From contig NC_013929.1 in the NCBI RefSeq assembly GCF_000091305.1, positions 7,440,001 through 7,504,000 of the forward strand: a DNA stretch of 64,000 nucleotides, given 5' to 3'. The number at the start of each line of letters is the position of its first letter. The stretch's first letter is position 1. Of this stretch, positions 8,807-16,643 are shown one piece after another. A program made the position numbers and the translations under genes. Origin of the DNA: Streptomyces scabiei 87.22 (GTDB taxonomy: Bacteria; Actinomycetota; Actinomycetes; Streptomycetales; Streptomycetaceae). The notes beneath the pieces are model-generated. The model was not told where the DNA came from, ran no database searches, and was given only the letters and a program-made list of their open reading frames with translations.

Positions 8807-8864
8807 CGGCATGACCCGCGGAGTGTTGGGCCCCCCTCCCCGCGCAGCCCCAAAACGCGTCCAG

Positions 8865-8870
8865 TAGGGT
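8865..8870 (+). promoter_or_regulatory. -10 element TAGGGT upstream of ctaC
   Basis: TAGGGT fits the streptomycete TANNNT -10 pattern and would start a transcript about 100 nt before ctaC. No clear -35 is visible; inference only. Confidence 0.4.
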
Positions 8871-8975
8871 TTGGTCCGCATAAACATCCAAACCCCTGCC
8901 CGTCGCAGGGCGGCGACCGACCAGCGAGAAGGCCGCAGCCATACCGCGCGGGCGAGACTCTCGGGAAGGCGCTAC

Positions 8976-9968
8976 GTGAGTCCCAACGGCTCCGACCTCC
9001 CCCGCTGCCTGAAGGGCGCGGGCGGTACCCCCATGCCGCGGCGCCCGATGCGGCGGAAGCTGCTGCAGGCGATGACCGCAGGCCTGGTCCTGGCGACCGC
9101 CACCGGTTGCACATGGGAGGACTTCCCCCGCCTGGGTATGCCCACCCCGACCACGGAAGAGGCTCCGCGGATCCTCTCCCTGTGGCAGGGGTCGTGGGCG
9201 GCCGCGCTCGCCACGGGCGTGCTGGTGTGGGGCCTGATCCTGTGGAGTGCTTTCTTCCACCGGCGCAGCCGCACCAAGGTCGAAGTTCCCCCACAGACCC
9301 GGTACAACATGCCCATCGAGGCGCTGTACACGGTCGTCCCGCTGATCATCGTCTCGGTGCTCTTCTACTTCACCGCCCGTGACGAGTCGAAGCTGCTCGA
9401 CACGTCCAAGAAGCCCGACCTCACGGTCAACGTGGTGGGCTTCCAGTGGAGCTGGTGCTTCAACTACATCGAGAACGTCGAAGGCTCCACCGGCGACGCG
9501 GCCACCGACAAGAACCTGGCCGCGATCCCGAACCGGTACAAGGAGGACTTCCCGGCGAACGCCGGCGGTGTCTACACCTGCGGCATTCCCGGCGACAAGA
9601 ACCCGCAGACCGGCAACCCGGGCCCGACGCTCTGGCTCCCGAAGGGCAAGACGGTCCGCTTCGTCCTGACCTCGCGTGACGTCATCCACTCCTTCTGGGT
9701 GGTGCCGTTCCTCATGAAGCAGGACGTCATCCCGGGCCACACCAACGCCTTCCAGGTGACCCCCAACCAGGAGGGCACCTTCCTGGGCAAGTGCGCCGAG
9801 CTCTGCGGAGTGGACCACTCGCGGATGCTCTTCAACGTGAAGGTCGTCTCCCCGGAGCGCTACGAGGAGCACCTCAAGTCGCTCGTGGAGAAGGGCCAGA
9901 CCGGTTACGTCCCGGCCGGCATCGAGCAGACGCAGCACGAGAAGAACCGGGAGACGAACGTACTGTGA
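8976..9968 (+). CDS. ctaC: Cytochrome c oxidase subunit II (CtaC), lipoprotein
   Basis: Subunit II of the aa3 oxidase, which receives electrons from the cytochrome bcc complex at its CuA centre on the outer face. 330 residues from the GTG at 8976, which has GGGAAGG 6 nt upstream; a longer frame from 8871 lacks such a site. A signal peptide ends in a lipobox with C45 (ATATGC). Two transmembrane helices follow (about residues 65-90 and 110-130). The CuA ligands are in GKCAELCGVDHSRM: C273, E275, C277, H281, M284. The substrate-side aromatic patch is GFQWSW. Stop and ctaD start overlap (GTGA), so the two are translationally coupled. Confidence 0.97.
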   Translation: MSPNGSDLPRCLKGAGGTPMPRRPMRRKLLQAMTAGLVLATATGCTWEDFPRLGMPTPTTEEAPRILSLWQGSWAAALATGVLVWGLILWSAFFHRRSRTKVEVPPQTRYNMPIEALYTVVPLIIVSVLFYFTARDESKLLDTSKKPDLTVNVVGFQWSWCFNYIENVEGSTGDAATDKNLAAIPNRYKEDFPANAGGVYTCGIPGDKNPQTGNPGPTLWLPKGKTVRFVLTSRDVIHSFWVVPFLMKQDVIPGHTNAFQVTPNQEGTFLGKCAELCGVDHSRMLFNVKVVSPERYEEHLKSLVEKGQTGYVPAGIEQTQHEKNRETNVL

Positions 9969-11704
9969 GCATCCTCAACGAACCTCAGGGTGCCGAGGCA
10001 GCGGGTTCCCACTACGAGGACGAGCTGCCGGTCCGGCGCCAGCGGCGTGGTGAGATCGTCGTCAAGTGGCTGACGACGACCGACCACAAGACGATCGGCA
10101 CGCTGTACCTGGTCACGTCGTTCGCGTTCTTCTGCATCGGCGGCGTCATGGCGCTCCTCATGCGCGCCGAGCTCGCCCGCCCGGGCACGCAGATCATGTC
10201 GAACGAGCAGTTCAACCAGGCGTTCACGATGCACGGCACGATCATGCTGCTGATGTTCGCGACGCCGCTGTTCGCCGGTTTCACCAACTGGATCATGCCG
10301 CTGCAGATCGGCGCGCCCGACGTGGCGTTCCCGCGGCTGAACATGTTCGCGTACTGGCTGTACCTCTTCGGCTCGCTCATCGCGGTCGGTGGCTTCCTCA
10401 CCCCGCAGGGCGCGGCCGACTTCGGCTGGTTCGCCTACAGCCCGCTGTCGGACGCGGTCCGCAGCCCGGGTATCGGCGCCGACATGTGGATCATGGGTCT
10501 GGCCTTCTCCGGCTTCGGCACCATCCTCGGCGCGGTCAACTTCATCACCACGATCATCTGCATGCGCGCACCCGGCATGACCATGTTCCGCATGCCGATC
10601 TTCGTGTGGAACGTGCTGCTGACCGCCGTCCTGGTCCTGCTCGCCTTCCCGGTCCTCGCGGCCGCGCTGTTCGCCCTGGAGGCGGACCGCAAGTTCGGTG
10701 CGCACGTCTTCGACCCGGCCAACGGCGGCGCCCTGCTGTGGCAACACCTCTTCTGGTTCTTCGGCCATCCAGAGGTGTACATCATCGCCCTGCCGTTCTT
10801 CGGCATCATCTCCGAGGTCATCCCGGTCTTCTCCCGCAAGCCGATGTTCGGCTACATGGGCCTGATCGGAGCGACCATCGCGATCGCCGGCCTCTCGGTC
10901 ACGGTGTGGGCGCACCACATGTACGTCACCGGAGGCGTGCTCCTGCCGTTCTTCTCCTTCATGACGTTCCTCATCGCCGTACCGACGGGCGTGAAGTTCT
11001 TCAACTGGATCGGCACGATGTGGAAGGGCTCGTTGTCCTTCGAGACACCGATGCTCTGGGCCACCGGCTTCCTGATCACCTTCACCTTCGGTGGTCTGAC
11101 CGGTGTCATCCTGGCCTCGCCGCCGATGGACTTCCATGTCTCGGACTCGTACTTCGTGGTGGCGCACTTCCACTACGTGGTGTTCGGCACCGTCGTCTTC
11201 GCGATGTTCTCCGGCTTCCACTTCTGGTGGCCGAAGATGACCGGCAAGATGCTCGACGAGCGCCTGGGCAAGATCACCTTCTGGACGCTGTTCATCGGCT
11301 TCCACGGCACGTTCCTCGTCCAGCACTGGCTGGGCGCGGAGGGCATGCCGCGTCGTTACGCGGACTACCTCGCGGCCGACGGGTTCACCGCGCTGAACAC
11401 GATCTCCACGATCGCCTCGTTCGTTCTCGGTCTGTCGATCCTGCCGTTCCTCTACAACGTGTGGAAGACGGCCAAGTACGGCAAGAAGGTCGAGGTCGAC
11501 GACCCGTGGGGTTACGGCCGTTCGCTGGAGTGGGCGACCTCCTGCCCGCCGCCCCGCCACAACTTCCTCACCCTGCCGCGGATCCGCAGCGAATCCCCGG
11601 CGTTCGACCTGCACCACCCGGAGATCGCCGCGCTCGAACAGCTCGCGCACGGCGGCCCGGCGGCCGATGAGCTCGCGGCCAGCGGCAAGGAGGCCGGCAA
11701 GTGA
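9965..11704 (+). CDS. ctaD: Cytochrome c oxidase subunit I (CtaD)
   Basis: Catalytic subunit with heme a and the heme a3-CuB oxygen-reduction site; about twelve transmembrane helices in 579 residues. Visible hallmarks: an N-terminal TTTDHKTIG, the heme a region MHGTIMLLMF, the cross-linked His-Tyr pair in GHPEVYIIALP, the two CuB histidines in WAHHMYVTG, and the heme pair in VAHFHYVVFG. The GTG start overlaps the ctaC stop by four bases and the stop overlaps the ctaF GTG, so ctaC-ctaD-ctaF are one coupled operon. Confidence 0.98.
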   Translation: MSILNEPQGAEAAGSHYEDELPVRRQRRGEIVVKWLTTTDHKTIGTLYLVTSFAFFCIGGVMALLMRAELARPGTQIMSNEQFNQAFTMHGTIMLLMFATPLFAGFTNWIMPLQIGAPDVAFPRLNMFAYWLYLFGSLIAVGGFLTPQGAADFGWFAYSPLSDAVRSPGIGADMWIMGLAFSGFGTILGAVNFITTIICMRAPGMTMFRMPIFVWNVLLTAVLVLLAFPVLAAALFALEADRKFGAHVFDPANGGALLWQHLFWFFGHPEVYIIALPFFGIISEVIPVFSRKPMFGYMGLIGATIAIAGLSVTVWAHHMYVTGGVLLPFFSFMTFLIAVPTGVKFFNWIGTMWKGSLSFETPMLWATGFLITFTFGGLTGVILASPPMDFHVSDSYFVVAHFHYVVFGTVVFAMFSGFHFWWPKMTGKMLDERLGKITFWTLFIGFHGTFLVQHWLGAEGMPRRYADYLAADGFTALNTISTIASFVLGLSILPFLYNVWKTAKYGKKVEVDDPWGYGRSLEWATSCPPPRHNFLTLPRIRSESPAFDLHHPEIAALEQLAHGGPAADELAASGKEAGK

Positions 11705-12099
11705 AGGTCCAAGGCAAGATGTTCATCTGGCTGGCCGTCTTCGTGCTGGCCATGGCGATCGTCTACGGCGTGTGGTCGAAGGAGCCGGCCGGAACCACGG
11801 CGCTGTTCCTCGCCTTCGGCCTGTGCATCATGGTCGGCTACTACCTGGCCTTCACGGCCCGGCGGGTCGACGTGGGCGCGCAGGACAACAAGGAGGCCGA
11901 CGTCGCGGACGACGCCGGTGAGATGGGCTTCTTCAGCCCGCACAGCTGGCAGCCCCTCGCCCTGGGCGTGGGCGGCGCGCTCGCCTTCATGGGCGTCGTC
12001 TTCGGCTGGTGGCTGCTGTACTTCTCGGCCCCGATCATCATGATCGGCCTGTGGGGCTGGGTCTTCGAGTACTACCGCGGCGAGAACCAGAACCAGTGA
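11701..12099 (+). CDS. ctaF: Cytochrome c oxidase subunit IV (CtaF), actinobacterial type
   Basis: 132 residues with four hydrophobic segments (about 8-28, 32-50, 78-96, 100-118) and a short polar loop, the pattern of the actinobacterial subunit IV that stabilises the bcc-aa3 supercomplex. The GTG start overlaps the ctaD TGA (GTGA). Its C-terminus (VFEYYRGENQNQ) is typical. A terminator follows at once, so the ctaCDF unit ends here. Confidence 0.92.
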   Translation: MKVQGKMFIWLAVFVLAMAIVYGVWSKEPAGTTALFLAFGLCIMVGYYLAFTARRVDVGAQDNKEADVADDAGEMGFFSPHSWQPLALGVGGALAFMGVVFGWWLLYFSAPIIMIGLWGWVFEYYRGENQNQ

Positions 12100-12129
12100 C
12101 ACCGCGCCCGTAGCACGCGCAGAGCGGAC

Positions 12130-12173
12130 GGAAGCCCGGACACTCCGACAGGAGGTCCGGGCTTCCCCCTTTT
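12130..12173 (+). terminator. Intrinsic terminator after ctaCDF
   Basis: 12-bp perfect stem (12130-12141 with 12155-12166), followed by CCCTTTT, a U-rich tail that is uncommon in this genome. Confidence 0.85.
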
Positions 12174-12243
12174 GCCACGCCGTACGTCGCTCGGTCGGGT
12201 CACCCGGCGCGCCGCGCTTGACGGGCGTTCCTACGGTGAACTC

Positions 12244-13491
12244 ATGAGCACATCACCCCGTAACCGCACGGTCGCCGGCTGCACCCTGTTGGTGGTCTCC
12301 CTGGGAGCGGGCGTCACCGCCTGTGGTTCCGGTGGCCACCCGCTCTCGGGCACGCCCTACGACGCGGCCGACCAGGTCTCCTTCAACACCCCGACCGGCC
12401 AGGGCGAGAAGGCCGACCCCGACAGGCCGCTGGAGATCACCGCGAAGGACGACGGCCGCATCACCGACGTCACCGCCGTGGACGCCGCAGGACGCTATGT
12501 GGCGGGCGAACTCTCCGAGGACGGAGACCGCTGGCACTCCACCTCGCCGCTCGCCGCCAACGCCCGCTACACGGTCCGCGTGAGCACCGAGGACGAGGAC
12601 GGCGCCCCCGGCCGCGAGACCGTCGCCTTCGCCACCGGCCGCCCCCTCACCAAGAAGCGCCTCAACGTCACGTTCGGGCCCAAGGAAGGCAGGTACGGCG
12701 TCGGCCAGCCCGTCACCGCCGAACTGAGCCGGCCCGTCAAGGACAAGGCCGCCAGGGCCGTCGTCGAACGCGCCCTGAAGGTGGACTCCACCCCCGCCGC
12801 GGAGGGCGCCTGGCACTGGGTGGACGACAAGGAGCTCCACTTCCGCCCCAAGGAGTACTGGCCCGCCGAGGCCACCATCCGGGTGCACAGCAACCTGGAG
12901 GGCCTCAAGATCGGCGACCGGCTCTGGGGCGGGAAGGCCGACCCCATCCAGCTCACCACCGGCGCCAAGATAGTCGCCGTCACGGACGCCGCCTCGCACC
13001 AGATGACCGTCTACAAGAACGACGAGGTCATCAAGCAGATACCGGTCACCACCGGCATGCCGGGCTACGACACCCGCAACGGGGTCAAGGTCGTCCTGGC
13101 CAAGGAGGGCACCGTCCGCATGACCAGCGCCAGCATAGGCGCGTCGGACTTCTACGACCTGACCGTGCACCACTCCGTCAGGGTCACCAACAGCGGCGAG
13201 TACGTCCACGCCGCCCCCTGGTCGACCGGGTCCCAGGGATACGCGAACGTCAGCCACGGCTGCACCGGCATGAGCATGGGCAACGCCGAGTGGTTCTACG
13301 ACACCATCAACGAGGGTGACATCGTCGAGGTCGTCAACTCGGCCGGCGACACCATGGCCCCGTTCGGCAACGGCTACGGCGACTGGAACCTCGACTGGAA
13401 GAACTGGCGTGAGGGCAGCGCCCTGGTCGGCGGCACCGACGAGATGCCCGCCCCCCAGGTACAGGCCCGCCTGAGACCCGAGTCGGTGTAG
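12244..13491 (+). CDS. L,D-transpeptidase (YkuD), lipoprotein with Ig-like domains
   Basis: Enzyme that makes 3-3 cross-links in peptidoglycan, or attaches proteins to it. 415 residues. A lipoprotein signal peptide ends at C27 (GVTACGSG). Two Ig-like domains (about residues 60-240) precede the YkuD domain, as in mycobacterial Ldt enzymes. The catalytic motif SHGCTGMS has H338 and C340. The ATG at 12244 follows TACGGT by 6 nt, which suggests a leaderless mRNA; GGTGA could also act as a weak ribosome site. It sits between the ctaCDF and ctaE-qcrCAB respiratory operons, an unexpected place for a cell-wall enzyme but one I believe is conserved in Streptomyces. Confidence 0.93.
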   Translation: MSTSPRNRTVAGCTLLVVSLGAGVTACGSGGHPLSGTPYDAADQVSFNTPTGQGEKADPDRPLEITAKDDGRITDVTAVDAAGRYVAGELSEDGDRWHSTSPLAANARYTVRVSTEDEDGAPGRETVAFATGRPLTKKRLNVTFGPKEGRYGVGQPVTAELSRPVKDKAARAVVERALKVDSTPAAEGAWHWVDDKELHFRPKEYWPAEATIRVHSNLEGLKIGDRLWGGKADPIQLTTGAKIVAVTDAASHQMTVYKNDEVIKQIPVTTGMPGYDTRNGVKVVLAKEGTVRMTSASIGASDFYDLTVHHSVRVTNSGEYVHAAPWSTGSQGYANVSHGCTGMSMGNAEWFYDTINEGDIVEVVNSAGDTMAPFGNGYGDWNLDWKNWREGSALVGGTDEMPAPQVQARLRPESV

Positions 13492-13515
13492 CGGCGGGCC
13501 CTTCCCCGGAGCCGG

Positions 13516-13917
13516 CTAGGCGCTCAGCGCCCGCTTCTCGCGGAGCAGCGACGCCAGCGCCGACGCGAACTCCACCGGCTCCACCGGCAGCGTCACCGCC
13601 GCGTCCGCCCTGCTCCACGTCGCCAGCCACGCGTCCTGCGGCCGTCCGATCAGCACCAGCGAGGGCGGGCACTCGAAGATCTCGTCCTTGATCTGCCGGC
13701 ACACGCCCATGCCCCCCATGGGCACGGCCTCACCGTCCAGGACGCAGACGTCGATCCCGCCCCTGTCCAGCTCCTTGATGACGGCGGCGGGGGTCGCGCA
13801 CTCGATGAACTCCACGGCCGGCACATCCGGAGCGGGGCGGCGACCGGTCGCGAGCCGCACCTGCTCCCGGGTGTTGGAGTCGTCGCTGTAGACCAGCACC
13901 GTGGCGGTCGGCTGCAT
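13516..13917 (-). CDS. Stand-alone receiver-domain protein
   Basis: 133 residues that fold as a CheY-like receiver without any output domain. The phosphoacceptor position is the Asp in DVCVLDGEA; the acidic pocket SDD follows the first strand (VLVYSDD). The usual Lys after strand 5 is not obvious, so phosphorylation may be weak or absent. GGAGG 4-8 nt before the ATG is a strong start signal. It is convergent with the L,D-transpeptidase and divergent from ctaE. No histidine kinase is adjacent. A regulator or signalling adaptor of the respiratory genes is possible but is only inferred from position. Confidence 0.8.
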   Translation of the reverse strand: MQPTATVLVYSDDSNTREQVRLATGRRPAPDVPAVEFIECATPAAVIKELDRGGIDVCVLDGEAVPMGGMGVCRQIKDEIFECPPSLVLIGRPQDAWLATWSRADAAVTLPVEPVEFASALASLLREKRALSA

Positions 13918-14052
13918 TGTTCCTCCGTGACGTCAGCGTCTTTAAGGACAGGCCCGATGCGCGGATGCTACTCCCTCGAAGACCACGTCAGCACCGGTAC
14001 GGAAGGGAGCAACACTCCGAACGGCACCCCCCGGAGTGAGGGCGGGATAAGC

Positions 14053-14071
14053 GACCGACATAATGTCGGTC
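14053..14071. promoter_or_regulatory. Inverted repeat across the ctaE start codon
   Basis: GACCGACATAATGTCGGTC: perfect 8-bp arms, 3-nt centre, with the ATG of ctaE (14063-14065) inside. As RNA it would bury the start codon; as DNA it resembles an operator, and CATAAT (14059-14064) could itself be a -10. Confidence 0.5.
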
Positions 14072-14683
14072 GTGGCGACAGCAACGACAGTAGAAACCGG
14101 GCACGCGCACCCGTCGGTCAACCGGCCGAACCTCACCAGCGTCGGAACCATCATCTGGTTGAGTTCCGAGTTGATGTTCTTCGCGGCCCTCTTCGCGATG
14201 TACTTCACCCTGCGATCGGTGACCGGTCCGGAGTTCTGGCACGAGAAGGCCAGCACCCTGAACTTCCCGTTCTCGGCGACCAACACCACGATCCTGGTGC
14301 TCTCCTCCCTCACCTGCCAGCTCGGTGTGTTCGCCGCCGAGCGCGGGGACGTGAAGAAGCTCCGGATGTGGTTCATCGTCACGTTCGTGATGGGTGCGAT
14401 CTTCATCGGCGGTCAGGTCTTCGAGTACACCGAGCTGGTCAAGCACGAGGGCCTGTCGCTCTCGTCCGACCCGTACGGCTCGGTGTTCTACCTGACCACC
14501 GGCTTCCACGGCCTGCACGTGACGGGCGGTCTCATCGCCTTCCTGCTGGTCCTCGGACGCACCTACGCGGCGAAGAGGTTCACCCACGAGCAGGCCACCG
14601 CGGCCATCGTCGTGTCCTACTACTGGCACTTCGTCGATGTCGTCTGGATCGGCCTGTTCGCCACGATCTACATGATCAAGTAG
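14063..14683 (+). CDS. ctaE: Cytochrome c oxidase subunit III (CtaE)
   Basis: 206 residues with five transmembrane helices, the short actinobacterial form of subunit III. Signature segments include SSELMFFAALFAMYF and FHGLHVTGG, and the last helix has YYWHFVDVVWI. The ATG at 14063 is not preceded by a well-spaced Shine-Dalgarno and lies in an inverted repeat; a GTG three codons later is an alternative start. It begins the ctaE-qcrCAB cluster, the genes of the bcc-aa3 supercomplex, about 100 nt before qcrC. Confidence 0.95.
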   Translation: MSVVATATTVETGHAHPSVNRPNLTSVGTIIWLSSELMFFAALFAMYFTLRSVTGPEFWHEKASTLNFPFSATNTTILVLSSLTCQLGVFAAERGDVKKLRMWFIVTFVMGAIFIGGQVFEYTELVKHEGLSLSSDPYGSVFYLTTGFHGLHVTGGLIAFLLVLGRTYAAKRFTHEQATAAIVVSYYWHFVDVVWIGLFATIYMIK

Positions 14684-14781
14684 ACCGGGCGGCCGGGCCG
14701 GGCGGACCGTACGCCTGCCTCGAACCGAGAACGACCCTTCCAGAAGCACCGACGCAGAAGATCCTGACACCGGGGTAATCC

Positions 14782-15591
14782 GTGAAAAAGCTCTCCGCAC
14801 GACGACGCCATCCGCTGGCGGCGGTCGTCGTCCTATTCATCGCGTTGGCGGCCTGCGCGGGGCTGTACACCGCCTTCGCCCCCGCGGACAAGGCGCAGGC
14901 CGATGAAACCGCCCAGACCCTCACCATCGAGGAGGGCAAGAAGCTCTACGCCGTAGGCTGCGCCAGCTGCCACGGCACCGGCGGTCAGGGCACCTCCGAC
15001 GGTCCCTCCCTGGTGGGTGTGGGCGCGGCGGCGGTCGACTTCCAGGTCGGCACCGGCCGTATGCCGGCCCAGCAGCCGGGCGCGCAGATCCCGAAGAAGA
15101 AGGTCATCTACTCGCAGGCCGAGATCGACCAGCTCGCGGCGTTCATCTCGTCGCTGGGCGCCGGTCCGGAGATCCCGACCGGGAACGAGTACGACCCCGA
15201 GGGCGCGGACATCGCCGAGGGCGGCGAGCTGTTCCGCACCAACTGCGCGCAGTGCCACAACTTCACCGGCAAGGGTGGTGCGCTGTCCGAGGGCAAGTAC
15301 GCGCCGAGCCTTGAGGGTGTCGACCCCAAGCACATCTACGAGGCCATGCAGACGGGCCCGCAGAACATGCCGTCCTTCCCCGACACCACGCTGTCGGAGG
15401 AGAACAAGAAGGACATCATCGCGTACCTCGACGCGGTCAACGGCGACGAAACCGTGGAGCCCGGTGGCCTCAGCCTCGGCGGACTCGGCCCGGTCAGCGA
15501 AGGTCTCTTCGGCTGGGTGTTCGGGCTCGGCACGCTGATCGCCGTCGCCGTCTGGGTCGCCGCTCGGACCGCAAAGGCCAAGAAGTCATGA
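14782..15591 (+). CDS. qcrC: Cytochrome bc1 complex diheme cytochrome c subunit (QcrC)
   Basis: 269 residues. An N-terminal signal/anchor (about 10-30) is followed by two cytochrome c domains, each with one CXXCH heme site: GCASCHG (about residue 55) and NCAQCHN (about 155), and a C-terminal transmembrane helix. This diheme subunit replaces soluble cytochrome c in actinobacteria and passes electrons straight to CtaC CuA. Axial Met candidates are in RMPAQQ and NMPSFP. GTG start; the stop overlaps the qcrA ATG (ATGA), so translation is coupled. Confidence 0.97.
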   Translation: MKKLSARRRHPLAAVVVLFIALAACAGLYTAFAPADKAQADETAQTLTIEEGKKLYAVGCASCHGTGGQGTSDGPSLVGVGAAAVDFQVGTGRMPAQQPGAQIPKKKVIYSQAEIDQLAAFISSLGAGPEIPTGNEYDPEGADIAEGGELFRTNCAQCHNFTGKGGALSEGKYAPSLEGVDPKHIYEAMQTGPQNMPSFPDTTLSEENKKDIIAYLDAVNGDETVEPGGLSLGGLGPVSEGLFGWVFGLGTLIAVAVWVAARTAKAKKS

Positions 15592-16643
15592 GTAGCCAAG
15601 AGATTCCAGAAGAGAACCTGCCCATCGAGCAGGACGCGCACGGCGCGGTCCAGGTCGCGGACGAGAAGAACCCCTTCGCGGACCCCGGCCTCCCGCCCCA
15701 CGAGCACCGGGTCCAGGACATCGACGAGCGGGCCGCGAAGCGGTCCGAGCGCACGGTCGCCCTGCTGTTCACGGTGTCGATGCTGGCCACCGTCGCCTTC
15801 ATCGCCTCGTACCTGGTGATCGACGTGGACAAGTCGATCTACGTCTGGCCGATCGGTCACATCAGCGCGCTGAACTTCGCGCTGGGGATGACGCTGGGCC
15901 TGTCGCTGTTCTGCATCGGCGCGGGCGCGGTCCACTGGGCCCGCACGCTGATGTCGGACGAGGAGATCGCCGACGAGCGCCACCCGATCGAGGCCGCTCC
16001 CGAGGTCAAGGCGAAGGTCCTGGCGGACTTCAAGCAGGGCGCCAAGGAGTCCGCGCTCGGCCGCCGCAAGCTGATCCGCAACACGATGTTCGGCGCGCTG
16101 TCCCTGTTCCCGCTCTCCGGTGTCTTCCTGCTCGGCGGTCTGGGCCCGGCGCCCGGCACCAAGCTGCGGCACACCACGTGGGCCAAGGGCAAGAAGCTCG
16201 TCAACATGAACACCAACGAGCCGCTGCGCCCGTCGGACGTCGCGGTCGGGTCTCTGACCTTCGCCATGCCGGACGGCCTGAGCGAGCACGACCACGACTT
16301 CCAGAAGAACATCGCCAAGGACGCCCTGATGATCGTCCGGATCCAGCCGGACGACATCAAGGACAAGCGCGAGCTGGAGTGGTCGCACGAGGGCATCGTG
16401 GCGTACTCGAAGATCTGCACCCACGTGGGCTGCCCGATCTCCCTGTACGAGCAGCAGACGCACCACGTGCTCTGCCCTTGCCACCAGTCCACCTTCGACC
16501 TCGCCGACGGCGGACGGGTCATCTTCGGCCCCGCGGGTCACGCGTTGCCTCAGCTGAGGATCACCGTCGGTGAAGACGGCTACCTCGAAGCGGTCGGCGA
16601 CTTCGAAGAGCCCGTCGGTCCTGCCTTCTGGGAGCGCGGATGA
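15588..16643 (+). CDS. qcrA: Cytochrome bc1 complex Rieske iron-sulfur subunit (QcrA)
   Basis: 351 residues. Three transmembrane helices in the N-terminal half (about 58-80, 92-114, 165-185) mark the actinobacterial type, in contrast to the single helix of proteobacterial Rieske proteins. The [2Fe-2S] ligands are in CTHVGC (C277, H279) and CPCHQS (C296, H299), with C282 and C298 placed to form the supporting disulfide. It oxidises menaquinol in QcrB and reduces QcrC. Start and stop both overlap neighbours by four bases (ATGA). Confidence 0.97.
   Translation: MSSQEIPEENLPIEQDAHGAVQVADEKNPFADPGLPPHEHRVQDIDERAAKRSERTVALLFTVSMLATVAFIASYLVIDVDKSIYVWPIGHISALNFALGMTLGLSLFCIGAGAVHWARTLMSDEEIADERHPIEAAPEVKAKVLADFKQGAKESALGRRKLIRNTMFGALSLFPLSGVFLLGGLGPAPGTKLRHTTWAKGKKLVNMNTNEPLRPSDVAVGSLTFAMPDGLSEHDHDFQKNIAKDALMIVRIQPDDIKDKRELEWSHEGIVAYSKICTHVGCPISLYEQQTHHVLCPCHQSTFDLADGGRVIFGPAGHALPQLRITVGEDGYLEAVGDFEEPVGPAFWERG

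Noticed and set aside
8871..8975. N-terminal extension of CtaC
   Set aside because: The extra 35 codons lack a ribosome site and would bury the lipoprotein signal; GTG 8976 with GGGAAGG is better.
9905..11650. Long minus-strand frame opposite ctaD
   Set aside because: Shadow frame rich in Arg/Glu/His with no domain; ctaD on the other strand is certain.
13988..14800. Minus-strand frame opposite ctaE
   Set aside because: No domain, unlike codon pattern; ctaE on the plus strand explains the sequence.
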